Part shown: in pieces, positions 51,345 to 59,880 of the stretch
Layout: every line of letters begins with the position of its first letter
Position numbering within the stretch: the first letter of the stretch is position 1
Source of the DNA: an uncultured Collinsella sp.
GTDB taxonomy: Bacteria; Actinomycetota; Coriobacteriia; Coriobacteriales; Coriobacteriaceae
Length of the DNA stretch: 64,000 nucleotides
Direction of reading: 5' to 3'
Assembly: GCA_900752215.1 (NCBI GenBank)
Contig: CAADUO010000030.1
Span: 22,007-86,006 of the forward strand
Position numbers and translations under genes: made by a program
Notes under the pieces: model-generated
Seen by the model: the letters and a program-made list of their open reading frames with translations, nothing else
Database searches by the model: none
What the model was told of the DNA's origin: nothing

Positions 51345-52895
51345 ATGGCTTTCGAAATGAGTCGGCGAAGCTTTTTAACGGCCGGTGGGGCCACAATGCT
51401 GGCGGGCACCGCCTCTATGCTTGTTGGCTGCGCGTCTGGAAGCGAAAGCGGCGCGGGAAGCGTGGCTGCCGGCAAGGATGATGCACTGAAGGTTGATAGC
51501 GACGGCAAATCGGGTGGCACGGATAGCGACGTTAGCGAATTCTACGAGCACGTTATCTCTGTTTCTGCACTTGCGAAAACATATGCAATCGGAGAGAAGA
51601 TTGTCGGCGTGGCGATTGAATACGACGTGGATGTCGATGCGTCTTCGGTTGATCCCGGACATGGCGGCATCGGTCAACAGGCTCAGGAAAAGGGGCTGGG
51701 ATCTTTCTCGGTTTTGGGACGCTCGATTGTCACTGCCTATGTAAACGACAAAGCCGAGCTGAGTGATGAAGGGGGCAAAAGCAAGGGAACGTACGTCATC
51801 GTCGAGCTCGATCCAGCAGATGCGGGCGCACAGACGTTGATGTTTCAGATGACGCGTGGGTGCGTAGGCTCAAACGGTCCCGTATCCCTTGATAGCGGTT
51901 GCGTCAAAATCGCCCAAATAAAGGATCTTAAGGATTCTGCAGGTAAAAAGCTTACAGGCGACGAGACATCCTCCCGATATCTCGTGGCTTCGACTGTTCT
52001 CAACTCCGAGGCAGACAAGTTTGTTGCAGGGACCTACGATGACCCCAAAACTGGATTCCATGCTTCGTTTGCCTTGGCACAGCCTGACGACTACGACAAG
52101 GCAAAGAAATACCCCATCACGCTCTTCCTGCCGGATGCGGGGGTAACCACCTGCGATGTGAGGGTGAATCTTCGTCAAGGTCTGGGAGCCCTTGCCTGGG
52201 CTGATGGGTCACAATTTGTGCTGACGATCGCTGGAACTTGTTGCGATATCGAGACTTGCCTGCATGTAATCGAGGACCTGATCGACCAGGGTTACTCAAT
52301 CGATCCGGATCGCATTTACGGGACGGGCGAATCTGCCGGGTGCATGGCCCTCATCGAATATGCCTCCAAGCATCCCGATGACAATTCCTTTGCAGCGCTT
52401 ATGCTCGTTGCCGGGCAAGGCAACATGACTCCGATTGCCAAGACGCCCATGGTGATATTCGTTTCTGAAGACGATTCCAATTCCTATGGCGGCATGACGG
52501 ATCCCGAGAAGGGTGTCGCGAGTATCGGAATTCCTTATGTTGAGAAGCAGCTGAATTGCGCCTATAACTATGACGGCGAAGGACATACGAGTGGCCTGTG
52601 GGTTGATTACGACGCAACGGGAGAGAAAAACCCTTCGGGTAACCAGGAAGGAGCCAAGGCGGCTAGCAGCCAGAAGACGCTCGATGAGCTTATGGTCGAG
52701 CTCTCGGATGTCTGCTCCTCGGCCTGTAAACAAGCGGTGACCGATGGGGCGCATGTCGTTTTCCTTCATGTAGAGAAGGGAACTCTCGATAGCACCGACA
52801 AGACGGTCCAGGGTGGAAACACTCATAACTTTACCTGGCAATACGCTTATGCGATTCCCGAACTCATCGAGTGGGTGAGAGACCAGTCTCTATAG
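51345..52895 (+). CDS. Tat-exported lipoprotein with alpha/beta-hydrolase (esterase) domain
   Basis: The 516-residue protein begins with a twin-arginine signal (SRRSFL at 6-11) and a lipobox MLVGC with lipidated Cys29. A Ser/Gly/Asp-rich spacer (30-65) and a roughly 150-residue beta-rich domain precede an alpha/beta-hydrolase with nucleophile Ser330 in GTGESAG and late Asp/His (VISEDD-like, GNTHNF). It resembles secreted esterases of the poly-hydroxybutyrate depolymerase/feruloyl esterase type. Lower GC than its neighbours and flanking copies of one palindrome suggest acquisition. A GGGG-rich ribosome region lies before ATG 51345. Confidence 0.75.
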   Translation: MAFEMSRRSFLTAGGATMLAGTASMLVGCASGSESGAGSVAAGKDDALKVDSDGKSGGTDSDVSEFYEHVISVSALAKTYAIGEKIVGVAIEYDVDVDASSVDPGHGGIGQQAQEKGLGSFSVLGRSIVTAYVNDKAELSDEGGKSKGTYVIVELDPADAGAQTLMFQMTRGCVGSNGPVSLDSGCVKIAQIKDLKDSAGKKLTGDETSSRYLVASTVLNSEADKFVAGTYDDPKTGFHASFALAQPDDYDKAKKYPITLFLPDAGVTTCDVRVNLRQGLGALAWADGSQFVLTIAGTCCDIETCLHVIEDLIDQGYSIDPDRIYGTGESAGCMALIEYASKHPDDNSFAALMLVAGQGNMTPIAKTPMVIFVSEDDSNSYGGMTDPEKGVASIGIPYVEKQLNCAYNYDGEGHTSGLWVDYDATGEKNPSGNQEGAKAASSQKTLDELMVELSDVCSSACKQAVTDGAHVVFLHVEKGTLDSTDKTVQGGNTHNFTWQYAYAIPELIEWVRDQSL

Positions 52896-52989
52896 CCTGC
52901 TTCTTTTTCGATGGCATTTCAATGTGGGCTAGGGTTATATGACCGATTGGGGCCAGGCGGTTGTCTAGCCCCGGAAATGCCGAATAGCA

Positions 52990-53048
52990 GTCTACGATTA
53001 CGTCCAGGTAAAGCCTCAAAGGTGTTTTACCTGGCCAAAAACGTAGAC
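52990..53048. repeat. Nested palindrome downstream of the Tat lipoprotein gene
   Basis: GTCTACG (52990-52996) pairs with CGTAGAC (53042-53048), and inside it CCAGGTAAA (53004-53012) pairs with TTTACCTGG (53026-53034). It looks like an intergenic palindromic repeat or hairpin terminator. Confidence 0.65.
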
Positions 53049-53051
53049 AAA

Positions 53052-53086
53052 AGCGGCCCTAGCAGATCGTGAGACGCAGGGCCGCT
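53052..53086. terminator. Terminator palindrome, copy 2
   Basis: AGCGGCCCT pairs with AGGGCCGCT. The right half is nearly identical to that of the palindrome at 51017-51052. It lies 21 bp past the kup stop and probably terminates kup transcripts. Confidence 0.7.
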
Positions 53087-53106
53087 GTCGTTGATTTATG
53101 GCGCCG

Positions 53107-55338
53107 CTAGAAGTTGGCGTCGTTGAGTTGTTCGTTCTCGAGGCCGTCGAGCTGTTGCTGTTCGGGTGTATCGGCGACGCTCTCGAGCAACTCGGTGGGA
53201 TCGACGTTCATGTCCTTACCGGCTTCGTTGCCGTTGACCAAGTCGTCCGAGAAGATGTCGACTTCCATTTCCTCGGCCTCTTCGATCTGAACCTCGAGCG
53301 GCACCTGGGTGCGCACGAGCTTAACGGCCGGGCGCATGCGGGCAAAGAGCGGTACGTACTCAATGATGATGGCCGAGTTCTCGAGACCGTACCAGCGTGC
53401 CGGGCTTCCGCAGGCGCGGCGGACGGCGTACTTGATGGCCATCACGCGGTGGTCATTGCGGTTGATGTCCGTTTCGGGGGCAAGCATCTTGCGCAGCATG
53501 CAAAAGCGGAAGTCACCTACGTTGCCGCGCGTCTCGTAGATGGAGTAGGTGTGATGTTGCGGCGGCAGCTCGCCCGATGCCATCAAGTCGCCGACGATCT
53601 GACGCAGATAGGCGTTGACGCGCTGGTTGACCTTAAAGCCCAGGTCCAGGCGCACGCGGAACAAAAAGTCCGTGCCAAAGGTCTCGACGGAATACTCGTG
53701 CGTATAGGGTTCGTCGGTAACGTGCACGTTGATGAACCAATATGCCTTGGCGCGCTTGGGGTGCTTGTCCAGGATGGAATAGAGCACGTCGCGGTCGAGT
53801 GTGAGCGGATCGGGGCTGTTGGTGAGGAACACCAGATTGTCGGCGAGCACGGGGTAGGTCTCGTCGTTGCGCAGGCGGTTGAGCTGATCGATGTACTTGG
53901 AGACGGGCAGCAGGATCGTCTGCGTGCGCTCGATGGCGGTGCCGCGGCGCCACACATACATAAGGCCAAACAGCAGTGCGGCCAAGAAGATCATCACATA
54001 GCCGCCGTCAAAGAACATGGTGAGGCACGAGGCAAAGAAGCACAGCTCAATGGCGCCAAAAAGCAGGGCGAAGACGCAGGCGCCCAGCTTGTGCTTGAGG
54101 ATGCCGGCGATGTAGCTCGTCAAAAGCGTCGTGGTCATGAGCATGGTCACGGTAATGGCGAGGCCGTAGGCGCTCTCCATGCGCTCGGAGTTTTGGAACA
54201 GCAGCACGATGAAGATGCAGCCGACCCACATGATGTTGTTGACGAGCGGAATATAGAGCTGCCCCTTGGTGTCGCTGGGGTAGTGGATGCGCAGATGCGG
54301 CATAAGGTTGAGACGCGTTGCCTCGGATACCAGCGAGAACGAGCCGGTGATGAGCGCCTGCGAGGCAATGATGGCCGCCACGGCCGAAAGCACGATGGCA
54401 AAGGGGCGCAGGGGCTCGGGAAGCATCATATAGAACGGGTTGACGATATCCATCGCGAGCATCTGGGGATTGGAATTGTTGGCGAGCAGCCAAGCGCCCT
54501 GACCCAGATAGTTAAGGATGAGGGCCGCCTTTACGAACGGCCAGGATGCGTAAATGTTAGCCTTGCCCACGTGACCCATGTCCGAATAGAGCGCCTCGGC
54601 GCCGGTCGTCGACAGGAAGACGAAGCCGAGCACCATAATACCCGAGTGGTTGATGGGCGAGAACAGGAACATGATGCCACGGATGGGGTTGAGCGCGCGC
54701 AGGATGGACAAGTTGCCGAGCATGTTGAACAGGCCGGCGCCAGCCAAGAACAGGAACCACAGCGTCATAAGCGGGCCGAACAGCTTGCCGATTGACGAGG
54801 TGCCGGCGCGCTGCATGGCAAACAGGCCGCAGATAATGATGATGGTGATGATGATTACGTTGGTCTGGCCGTCACCCAAAAGCGCATGGCCCCACTCGAT
54901 AGTGCGCAAGCCCTCGATGGCCGTGGTAACCGTGACGGCGGGGGTGAGGATGCCGTCAGCGAGCAGCGCCGCGCCGCCGATCATGGCGGGGAGAATCAGC
55001 CATGGCGCCACCTTGCGCACGAGACTGAACAGGGCGAAGATGCCGCCTTCGTTGTGGTTGTCGGCCTTCATGGCGATTACCACGTACTTGACCGTGGTCA
55101 CGAGCGTCATGGTCCAGATGACGAGCGAAAGCGCGCCCAGGATCATGTCCTCGCTGACGGTACCGATGCCGCCGTTGTTGGCGACGATTGATTTCATGGT
55201 GTACATGGGGCTCGTGCCGATGTCGCCATAGACGACGCCGAGCGTTACGAGCAGCATGCCAGCGGAGAGGGGGATGGCTCCGTGCCCGCCTTGCCCGCGC
55301 TGGTCTTGGAGGTTTGCCTCCAGTTTGTTGTGTGCCAC
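53107..55338 (-). CDS. kup: KUP-family potassium uptake transporter
   Basis: The 743-residue protein has twelve helices and KUP landmarks: GVVYGDIGTSPMYTMKS at the N-terminus, NEGGIFALFSLVR, LADGILTPAVTV, and a long hydrophilic C-terminal domain ending in an acidic tail. It imports K+ with H+. I prefer GTG 55338, 5 bp after AAGGGAG, over ATG 55356, which has no ribosome site. An inverted repeat AGACA/TGTCT spans the upstream ATG. It is convergent with the Tat lipoprotein gene. Confidence 0.92.
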   Translation of the reverse strand: MAHNKLEANLQDQRGQGGHGAIPLSAGMLLVTLGVVYGDIGTSPMYTMKSIVANNGGIGTVSEDMILGALSLVIWTMTLVTTVKYVVIAMKADNHNEGGIFALFSLVRKVAPWLILPAMIGGAALLADGILTPAVTVTTAIEGLRTIEWGHALLGDGQTNVIIITIIIICGLFAMQRAGTSSIGKLFGPLMTLWFLFLAGAGLFNMLGNLSILRALNPIRGIMFLFSPINHSGIMVLGFVFLSTTGAEALYSDMGHVGKANIYASWPFVKAALILNYLGQGAWLLANNSNPQMLAMDIVNPFYMMLPEPLRPFAIVLSAVAAIIASQALITGSFSLVSEATRLNLMPHLRIHYPSDTKGQLYIPLVNNIMWVGCIFIVLLFQNSERMESAYGLAITVTMLMTTTLLTSYIAGILKHKLGACVFALLFGAIELCFFASCLTMFFDGGYVMIFLAALLFGLMYVWRRGTAIERTQTILLPVSKYIDQLNRLRNDETYPVLADNLVFLTNSPDPLTLDRDVLYSILDKHPKRAKAYWFINVHVTDEPYTHEYSVETFGTDFLFRVRLDLGFKVNQRVNAYLRQIVGDLMASGELPPQHHTYSIYETRGNVGDFRFCMLRKMLAPETDINRNDHRVMAIKYAVRRACGSPARWYGLENSAIIIEYVPLFARMRPAVKLVRTQVPLEVQIEEAEEMEVDIFSDDLVNGNEAGKDMNVDPTELLESVADTPEQQQLDGLENEQLNDANF

Positions 55339-55494
55339 GAGGACTCCCTTAGACATCCGGTTATCTGTCTAGGACAAAAAACTTTATGCCGTCTTTATAC
55401 ATACAAGAGCAGTTTGGCACATCGGGTTATTTTAGACAATAATCCTCAGCTGGGGATTATTTATCTATGCAGGTAGCATTTCAAAGCAGGGCTT

Positions 55495-56406
55495 TTAAGC
55501 ACGTGCTGTCTGGGCGATGCCAGCCTTGGCGTTTGCGCGTTTGCCGGCGAGTTCGCAAAAAATCGCGCCGCCGATGATAAGCGCGGCGCCCATCAGGCGG
55601 ACCGGTGTTATGGCTTCACCCAAAAGGGCGGCCGAGAACACGACCGCCGAAAGCGGCTCGAGGTAGCCGACGACAGCGACGGTCTGGACGGGCAGCTTGG
55701 CGACGGCGCTAAAGTAGAGCAGGCAACCGATGCCGGTGTTGACGACGCCGAGCATAGCGACGGCGCGCCAATCAATACTGGCGGCGATACCGGCGGACAG
55801 GAATGAGGGAGCGCCCTGCGTGATGAGCGTGAGGACCAGTGCGGTCACAAAGGCGGCGCACACCTGGAGCGTGGAGTTCTCGAGGCCCTCGATGTGCGGC
55901 GCACCCTTGCTAGCGATGACCATCAATGCATAGCAGAAGGCCGAGGCGATTCCACAGACGATGCCCGCAATGGGCATATTGCCGCCTAGACCTTGCGCTG
56001 CAATGAGAAAAGCACCGCAGGCGACGGCGACAAAGCCGGCGATTTTGCCGCCGGTCAGCTTTTCGCCAAAGATGAGCGGGGAGAGCGCCATGACAATGAT
56101 GGGGCCGCAGTAGTACAGCAGCGAGGATACGCCGACGCCGATCGTCTGGTAGGCGCGGAACAGAAAAATCCAGCTGGCGCCCAGCGCAGCTCCCGAGAGG
56201 AGGAGGGCCGCGGCTTCGCGGGGACGAGATGGCGCCTGCAACTTATGGTGTTGGGTAGTGGCGAGGATGGTTATAAGCGAGAGGGCTCCCAGAAAAGTGC
56301 GCAGCAGCACGATATCGGAGCTCGGCAGTGCGATAGCTGCGGCGATGATGCCGTTAGAGCCAAACAACAGTAATGCTGCTAAGTATGTAAACAGTCCGTT
56401 GTTCAT
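55495..56406 (-). CDS. DMT superfamily (EamA) transporter
   Basis: The 303-residue protein has ten helices in two EamA repeats (LLLFGSNGIIAAAIALPSSD; FCYALMVIASKGAPHIEG). The substrate is unknown. It is divergent from a LysR gene with a palindromic site between. The same arrangement of DMT exporter and LysR regulator occurs at 21465-23392, suggesting two copies of one module. Confidence 0.85.
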   Translation of the reverse strand: MNNGLFTYLAALLLFGSNGIIAAAIALPSSDIVLLRTFLGALSLITILATTQHHKLQAPSRPREAAALLLSGAALGASWIFLFRAYQTIGVGVSSLLYYCGPIIVMALSPLIFGEKLTGGKIAGFVAVACGAFLIAAQGLGGNMPIAGIVCGIASAFCYALMVIASKGAPHIEGLENSTLQVCAAFVTALVLTLITQGAPSFLSAGIAASIDWRAVAMLGVVNTGIGCLLYFSAVAKLPVQTVAVVGYLEPLSAVVFSAALLGEAITPVRLMGAALIIGGAIFCELAGKRANAKAGIAQTARA

Positions 56407-56435
56407 GCGCTGACATCCCCTCTATATCCGAACAT

Positions 56436-56452
56436 GTTCACTATGGGTGAAC
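56436..56452. promoter_or_regulatory. LysR-type operator between DMT exporter and LysR genes
   Basis: GTTCAC (56436-56441) and GTGAAC (56447-56452) are perfect inverted repeats with a 5-bp spacer, containing T-N11-A (56438-56450). The palindrome GAACATGTTC overlaps its left side. Confidence 0.6.
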
Positions 56453-56524
56453 TGGCTTTAGAAGAAAAGCGAATATAATGCATGGAAAACATGACAAAAA
56501 CTCATGCAAGGGTGGGGACGTGCC

Positions 56525-57382
56525 GTGGAGACCAATATCCAAAAGATGCAGGTGCTGCTGGAGACGGTGCGCGCCGGAAGCTTTACGCGTGCTGCCGAGC
56601 GCCTGAGCTATTCGCAGTCGGGCGTGAGCCGTATGGTGGCCGATCTTGAGGCCGACTGGGGTTTTAAGGTGCTCGACCGCAGTCGCGAGGGCGTGGCTCT
56701 TTCTGCCGACGGGCGGCAGGTCATGCCGGCTGTCGAGGCGCTCTGCGAGGAATTCACTCGCTTGCAGCGACGGGTGGATGAGATGCGTGGACTCATGCGC
56801 GGCAAAATCTGCATCGGTACGTTTTCGAGTGTGGCGACCCACGTGCTGCCGCCGGTGATTGCGCGCTTTCGCGCCGATCATCCGGACGTCGATTATGAGT
56901 TGCTGATGGGCGATTACTCAGAGATTGAACAATGGGTGGCGGAAGGTCGCTGCGACCTGGGCTTTATTCCGCGCGAGCCACGCGGCGCCGGCATGGCGTC
57001 GCGACCGTTGGTGCAAGACGAGCTGATGGCCGTGGTGCCAGCGGACTCCTCGCTTGCCACCGCGGAGGTCGTTTCCCTTGCCGATTTGGCCAACGAGCAG
57101 TTTATTCTGCTGGAACGCGGTAGCGACGACGAGATTACGCCGCTGTTTCGCCGCGCGGGCCTGGCGGTACGCTCTAAGCTGTCGACCTGGGATGATTATG
57201 CGATTATGGCCATGGTCGAGGACGGTCTGGGCGTGAGCATTCTTCCGGCGCTCATCTTGCGCCGCTGTCAGTTCGATGTTGCCGTGCGCCCACTCGAGGG
57301 GCATCCCCATCGGCAGATCAATGCGATATATCGCACGGCTGACGTTTCGCTTGCTGCCGCCCGTTTCCTCGAATACCTCTAA
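56525..57382 (+). CDS. LysR family transcriptional regulator
   Basis: The 285-residue regulator has an N-terminal winged helix (QKMQVLLETVRAGSFTRAAE, then RLSYSQSGVSRMVADLE) and an effector domain from about residue 90. GTG 56525 follows AAGGGTGGGG; ATG 56504 has no ribosome site. It is divergent from the EamA exporter. Its sequence resembles the LysR at 22526 in the effector domain (DDYAIMAMVEDGLGVSILP versus DDYTIMAMVEEGLGVSMLY), indicating paralogy. Confidence 0.87.
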   Translation: METNIQKMQVLLETVRAGSFTRAAERLSYSQSGVSRMVADLEADWGFKVLDRSREGVALSADGRQVMPAVEALCEEFTRLQRRVDEMRGLMRGKICIGTFSSVATHVLPPVIARFRADHPDVDYELLMGDYSEIEQWVAEGRCDLGFIPREPRGAGMASRPLVQDELMAVVPADSSLATAEVVSLADLANEQFILLERGSDDEITPLFRRAGLAVRSKLSTWDDYAIMAMVEDGLGVSILPALILRRCQFDVAVRPLEGHPHRQINAIYRTADVSLAAARFLEYL

Positions 57383-57442
57383 ACGCGTACACGTCATTGT
57401 CCGCTTTGGGCAAATCTCGGAGTTCGGTACGTTTTCTTATGA

Positions 57443-57523
57443 AATTGAACTTTCGAATGAGGTACGGCGCTATACTGCTTGCTAAATTGAACCTTGGTTC
57501 AATTCGTGTTCTATAAATTGAAC
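57443..57523. promoter_or_regulatory. Phased AATTGAAC boxes around a TATACT promoter
   Basis: AATTGAAC occurs at 57443, 57485 and 57516, and inverted as GGTTCAATT at 57496. The central pair AATTGAACC-TT-GGTTCAATT (57485-57504) is a perfect palindrome. Spacing of 42 and 31 bp equals about four and three helical turns. A TATACT -10 box is at 57471-57476. The natural ligand is the HTH domain encoded immediately downstream. Confidence 0.7.
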
Positions 57524-57544
57524 TTTGCCAGCAAGGAGGTTCTA

Positions 57545-59065
57545 GTGGCCCAAGAGACGTTTAGCGATCGCCTGCGACAAACCATGTCCGATCGCGACGT
57601 TCGCCAGTCGGACGTAATCCGCGCATCGGAGATGCTCGGCAAAAAACTCGGCAAGAGTCAGATGAGCCAATATGTGAGCGGCAAGACGATTCCGCGGCGC
57701 GATGTGGCAGAGCTGCTCGCCCGCATTTTGGAGGTCGATGTTACCTGGCTGCTTGCCGGTGACGCCGATCAAGGCGAGACGTCATCGCCTCGCAACGATT
57801 CCAAGCTCGAACCCCATCCCTCAGCTCAAATTCCAAGGAGCACTACCATGCGTACTTTTTCTAAATCCACCAAGCTCGAGAACGTCCTGTATGATGTGCG
57901 CGGTCCCGTCGTCGACGAGGCCGCCCGTATGGAGGACGAGGGCGAGCGTATTCTCAAGCTCAATATCGGCAACCCGGCGCCCTTCGGTTTCCGCACGCCC
58001 GATGAGGTCATTAAGGATATGCGCCAGCAGCTGCCCGACTGCGAAGGCTATTCCAACTCGCGCGGCCTGTTCTCTGCGCGCAAGGCGATCATGCAGTACT
58101 CGCAGATCAAGGGCCTGCCCAATGTTCAGATGGAGCACATCTACACGGGCAACGGCGTGTCCGAACTCATTCAGCTTTCAATGAACGCGCTGCTCGACAA
58201 TGGCGACGAGATTCTGATCCCCAGCCCCGACTACCCGCTGTGGACGGCGTGCGCGACCCTTGCCGGCGGCCATCCCGTGCACTATCTGTGCGACGAGCAG
58301 GCCGATTGGTATCCCGACCTACAGGATATGGAGTCCAAGATCACGAGCGCGACCAAGGCCCTCGTCATCATCAACCCCAACAACCCCACGGGCTCGGTCT
58401 ACCCGCGCGAGGTGCTCGAGGGCATTGTTGAGATTGCGCGCAGGCACCAGCTCATGATTTTTGCCGACGAGATCTATGACCGCCTGTGCATGGACGGCTA
58501 CGAGCATGTCTCCATTGCATCGCTCGCCCCCGACCTGCCCTGCATTACGTTTAGCGGCCTGTCCAAGTCGCACATGATCGCGGGCTATCGCATTGGCTGG
58601 ATGGTGCTTTCGGGCAACCAGCGCTGCATGAGCGACTTCATCATGGGCGTCAACATGCTCTCTAACATGCGCCTGTGCTCCAACGTGCCGGCCCAGTCGA
58701 TCGTCCAGACGGCGCTCGGTGGCCATCAGTCGGTCAACGACTACATCCGTCCCGGCGGTCGTGTCTACGAGCAGCGCAACTTTGTGTATGAGGCACTCAA
58801 CAAGATCGATGGCATCTCGGTGGTCAAGCCGCGCGCGGCGTTCTATATCTTCCCCAAGATGGATGTTAAGAAGTTCAACATCACCGATGACGAGCAGTTT
58901 GCCCTCGACCTGCTGCACGAGAAGAAGATTCTGATCACGCGCGGCGGCGGCTTTAACTGGGCCGAGCCCGATCACTTCCGCATCGTGTACCTGCCGCGCA
59001 TGGAAGTGCTCAAAGAGTCGCTCGAAGACCTCGCCGACTTCTTCGATCATTACCGCCAGGCGTAG
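57545..59065 (+). CDS. XRE-type HTH fused to AlaT-like PLP aminotransferase
   Basis: The 506-residue frame starts at GTG 57545 (AAGGAGGTTCTA). Residues 1-75 are a Cro/CI-type HTH (FSDRLRQTMSDRDVRQSDVI, KSQMSQYVSGKTIPRRDVAELLARIL). Residues about 102-506 are a fold-I aminotransferase with NPNNPTGSVYP, FADEIYDRL and PLP lysine in GLSKSHMIAGYRIGW, closest to alanine/pyruvate-forming AlaT enzymes. An internal ATG at 57848 follows AAGGAGCACTACC, so a free aminotransferase may also be made. A repressor-enzyme fusion regulating its own promoter is the likely arrangement. Confidence 0.82.
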   Translation: MAQETFSDRLRQTMSDRDVRQSDVIRASEMLGKKLGKSQMSQYVSGKTIPRRDVAELLARILEVDVTWLLAGDADQGETSSPRNDSKLEPHPSAQIPRSTTMRTFSKSTKLENVLYDVRGPVVDEAARMEDEGERILKLNIGNPAPFGFRTPDEVIKDMRQQLPDCEGYSNSRGLFSARKAIMQYSQIKGLPNVQMEHIYTGNGVSELIQLSMNALLDNGDEILIPSPDYPLWTACATLAGGHPVHYLCDEQADWYPDLQDMESKITSATKALVIINPNNPTGSVYPREVLEGIVEIARRHQLMIFADEIYDRLCMDGYEHVSIASLAPDLPCITFSGLSKSHMIAGYRIGWMVLSGNQRCMSDFIMGVNMLSNMRLCSNVPAQSIVQTALGGHQSVNDYIRPGGRVYEQRNFVYEALNKIDGISVVKPRAAFYIFPKMDVKKFNITDDEQFALDLLHEKKILITRGGGFNWAEPDHFRIVYLPRMEVLKESLEDLADFFDHYRQA

Positions 59066-59105
59066 GGGATTAGGTATCTGCCGCCGCAAGAATCGAGGCG
59101 TCGCA

Positions 59106-59264
59106 GGATAGACATACGACAGCGAGCGAGCCGCATTTGCGCCAAGGTGACGTGAAATGAGAGGGCGCTGACCTTCTGGTCGCGCCCTCGAAATTGAACG
59201 TCAGATTGGCGTGAATGCGGCTCGCGCAGCGTCAAGTGGTCCGCCGTTCGGTAGAACGGCGGAA
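59106..59264 (-). ncRNA. Structured intergenic element A (homologous to 62361-62521)
   Basis: On the minus strand, 2 nt after the deformylase TAG, the hairpin CCGCCGTTC-TACC-GAACGGCGG is followed by TTGACGCTGC and then a long bulged hairpin. In the long hairpin, arms 59126-59153 and 59198-59225 match imperfectly, with an inner stem tipped by GACC-AGAA-GGTC. About 130 nt align with element B, with conserved internal-loop bases and compensatory stem changes. It could be a 3'-UTR RNA, a small RNA or a mobile palindrome. AATTGAAC at 59192 is inside it. Confidence 0.6.
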
Positions 59265-59675
59265 CTAGATCACGACGCCGTTGCAGTGGTCGATTTCGTG
59301 CTGGATGATCTCGGCGGTGTAGCCCGAGAAGTTTTTGATGCGGCGGACGAAGTTCTCGTCCAAATACTCAACCTTAATGCGGCGATAGCGGGTACAGGGA
59401 CGCTCGCCGATCAGCGAGAGGCACCCTTCGCTCGTCTGATAGTCATTGACCTGCTCAAGAATTTGAGGGTTGTACATCAGCAGCGCCCTGTTGCCGTCCT
59501 TTACGCAGATGATGCGTTTGCGCACGCCGATCATGTTGGCGGCGAGGCCCACGCACTCGTGCTCATGTTCGTTGAGCGTATCCAGGAGGTCCTGCCCGGT
59601 CGCGGCGTCGTCGGGTCCCGCGTCTTCGGAAGGAAGGCGCAAAAAGAACTCGGATTTCATGATGGGCTTAATCAT
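59265..59675 (-). CDS. def: Peptide deformylase (atypical motif 1)
   Basis: The 136-residue metallohydrolase has motif 2 EGCLS with metal ligand Cys85 and motif 3 QHEIDH with His126, catalytic Glu127 and His130. Motif 1 reads GLAANMIGV; the usual Gln that stabilises the oxyanion is Met48. It should remove formyl groups from nascent peptides, perhaps with altered efficiency. GAGGAGCCCGCC precedes ATG 59675. The gene is followed 2 nt after its stop by structured element A. A second, Glu-less homolog is at 49477. Confidence 0.82.
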   Translation of the reverse strand: MIKPIMKSEFFLRLPSEDAGPDDAATGQDLLDTLNEHEHECVGLAANMIGVRKRIICVKDGNRALLMYNPQILEQVNDYQTSEGCLSLIGERPCTRYRRIKVEYLDENFVRRIKNFSGYTAEIIQHEIDHCNGVVI

Positions 59676-59880
59676 GGCGGGCTCCTCATGTCTTATGCTT
59701 TCGTGGACTTTTAATAATAGCGCGGAAGGAAAGCTGTGCGTCCGCGTTACAATCTTTCGACGTTGGACCATGTTGTCAGACTCGTCGTGTACGGCGTCTG
59801 GCGTAAGTCTAGGGCTCATTTTTCGCCCTGGACTGTTCCTCTGGGGCGATGCGACTGTCGTTCCAAGAGGAAGGAAATGC

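Noticed and set aside
55339..55494. Possible c-di-AMP (ydaO) riboswitch upstream of kup
   Set aside because: The leader is short and no ydaO-type conserved segments are visible.
59470..59880. N-terminal extension of the MFS frame through the deformylase gene
   Set aside because: It is antisense to the deformylase; ATG 59881 has an excellent ribosome site and begins a normal MFS protein.
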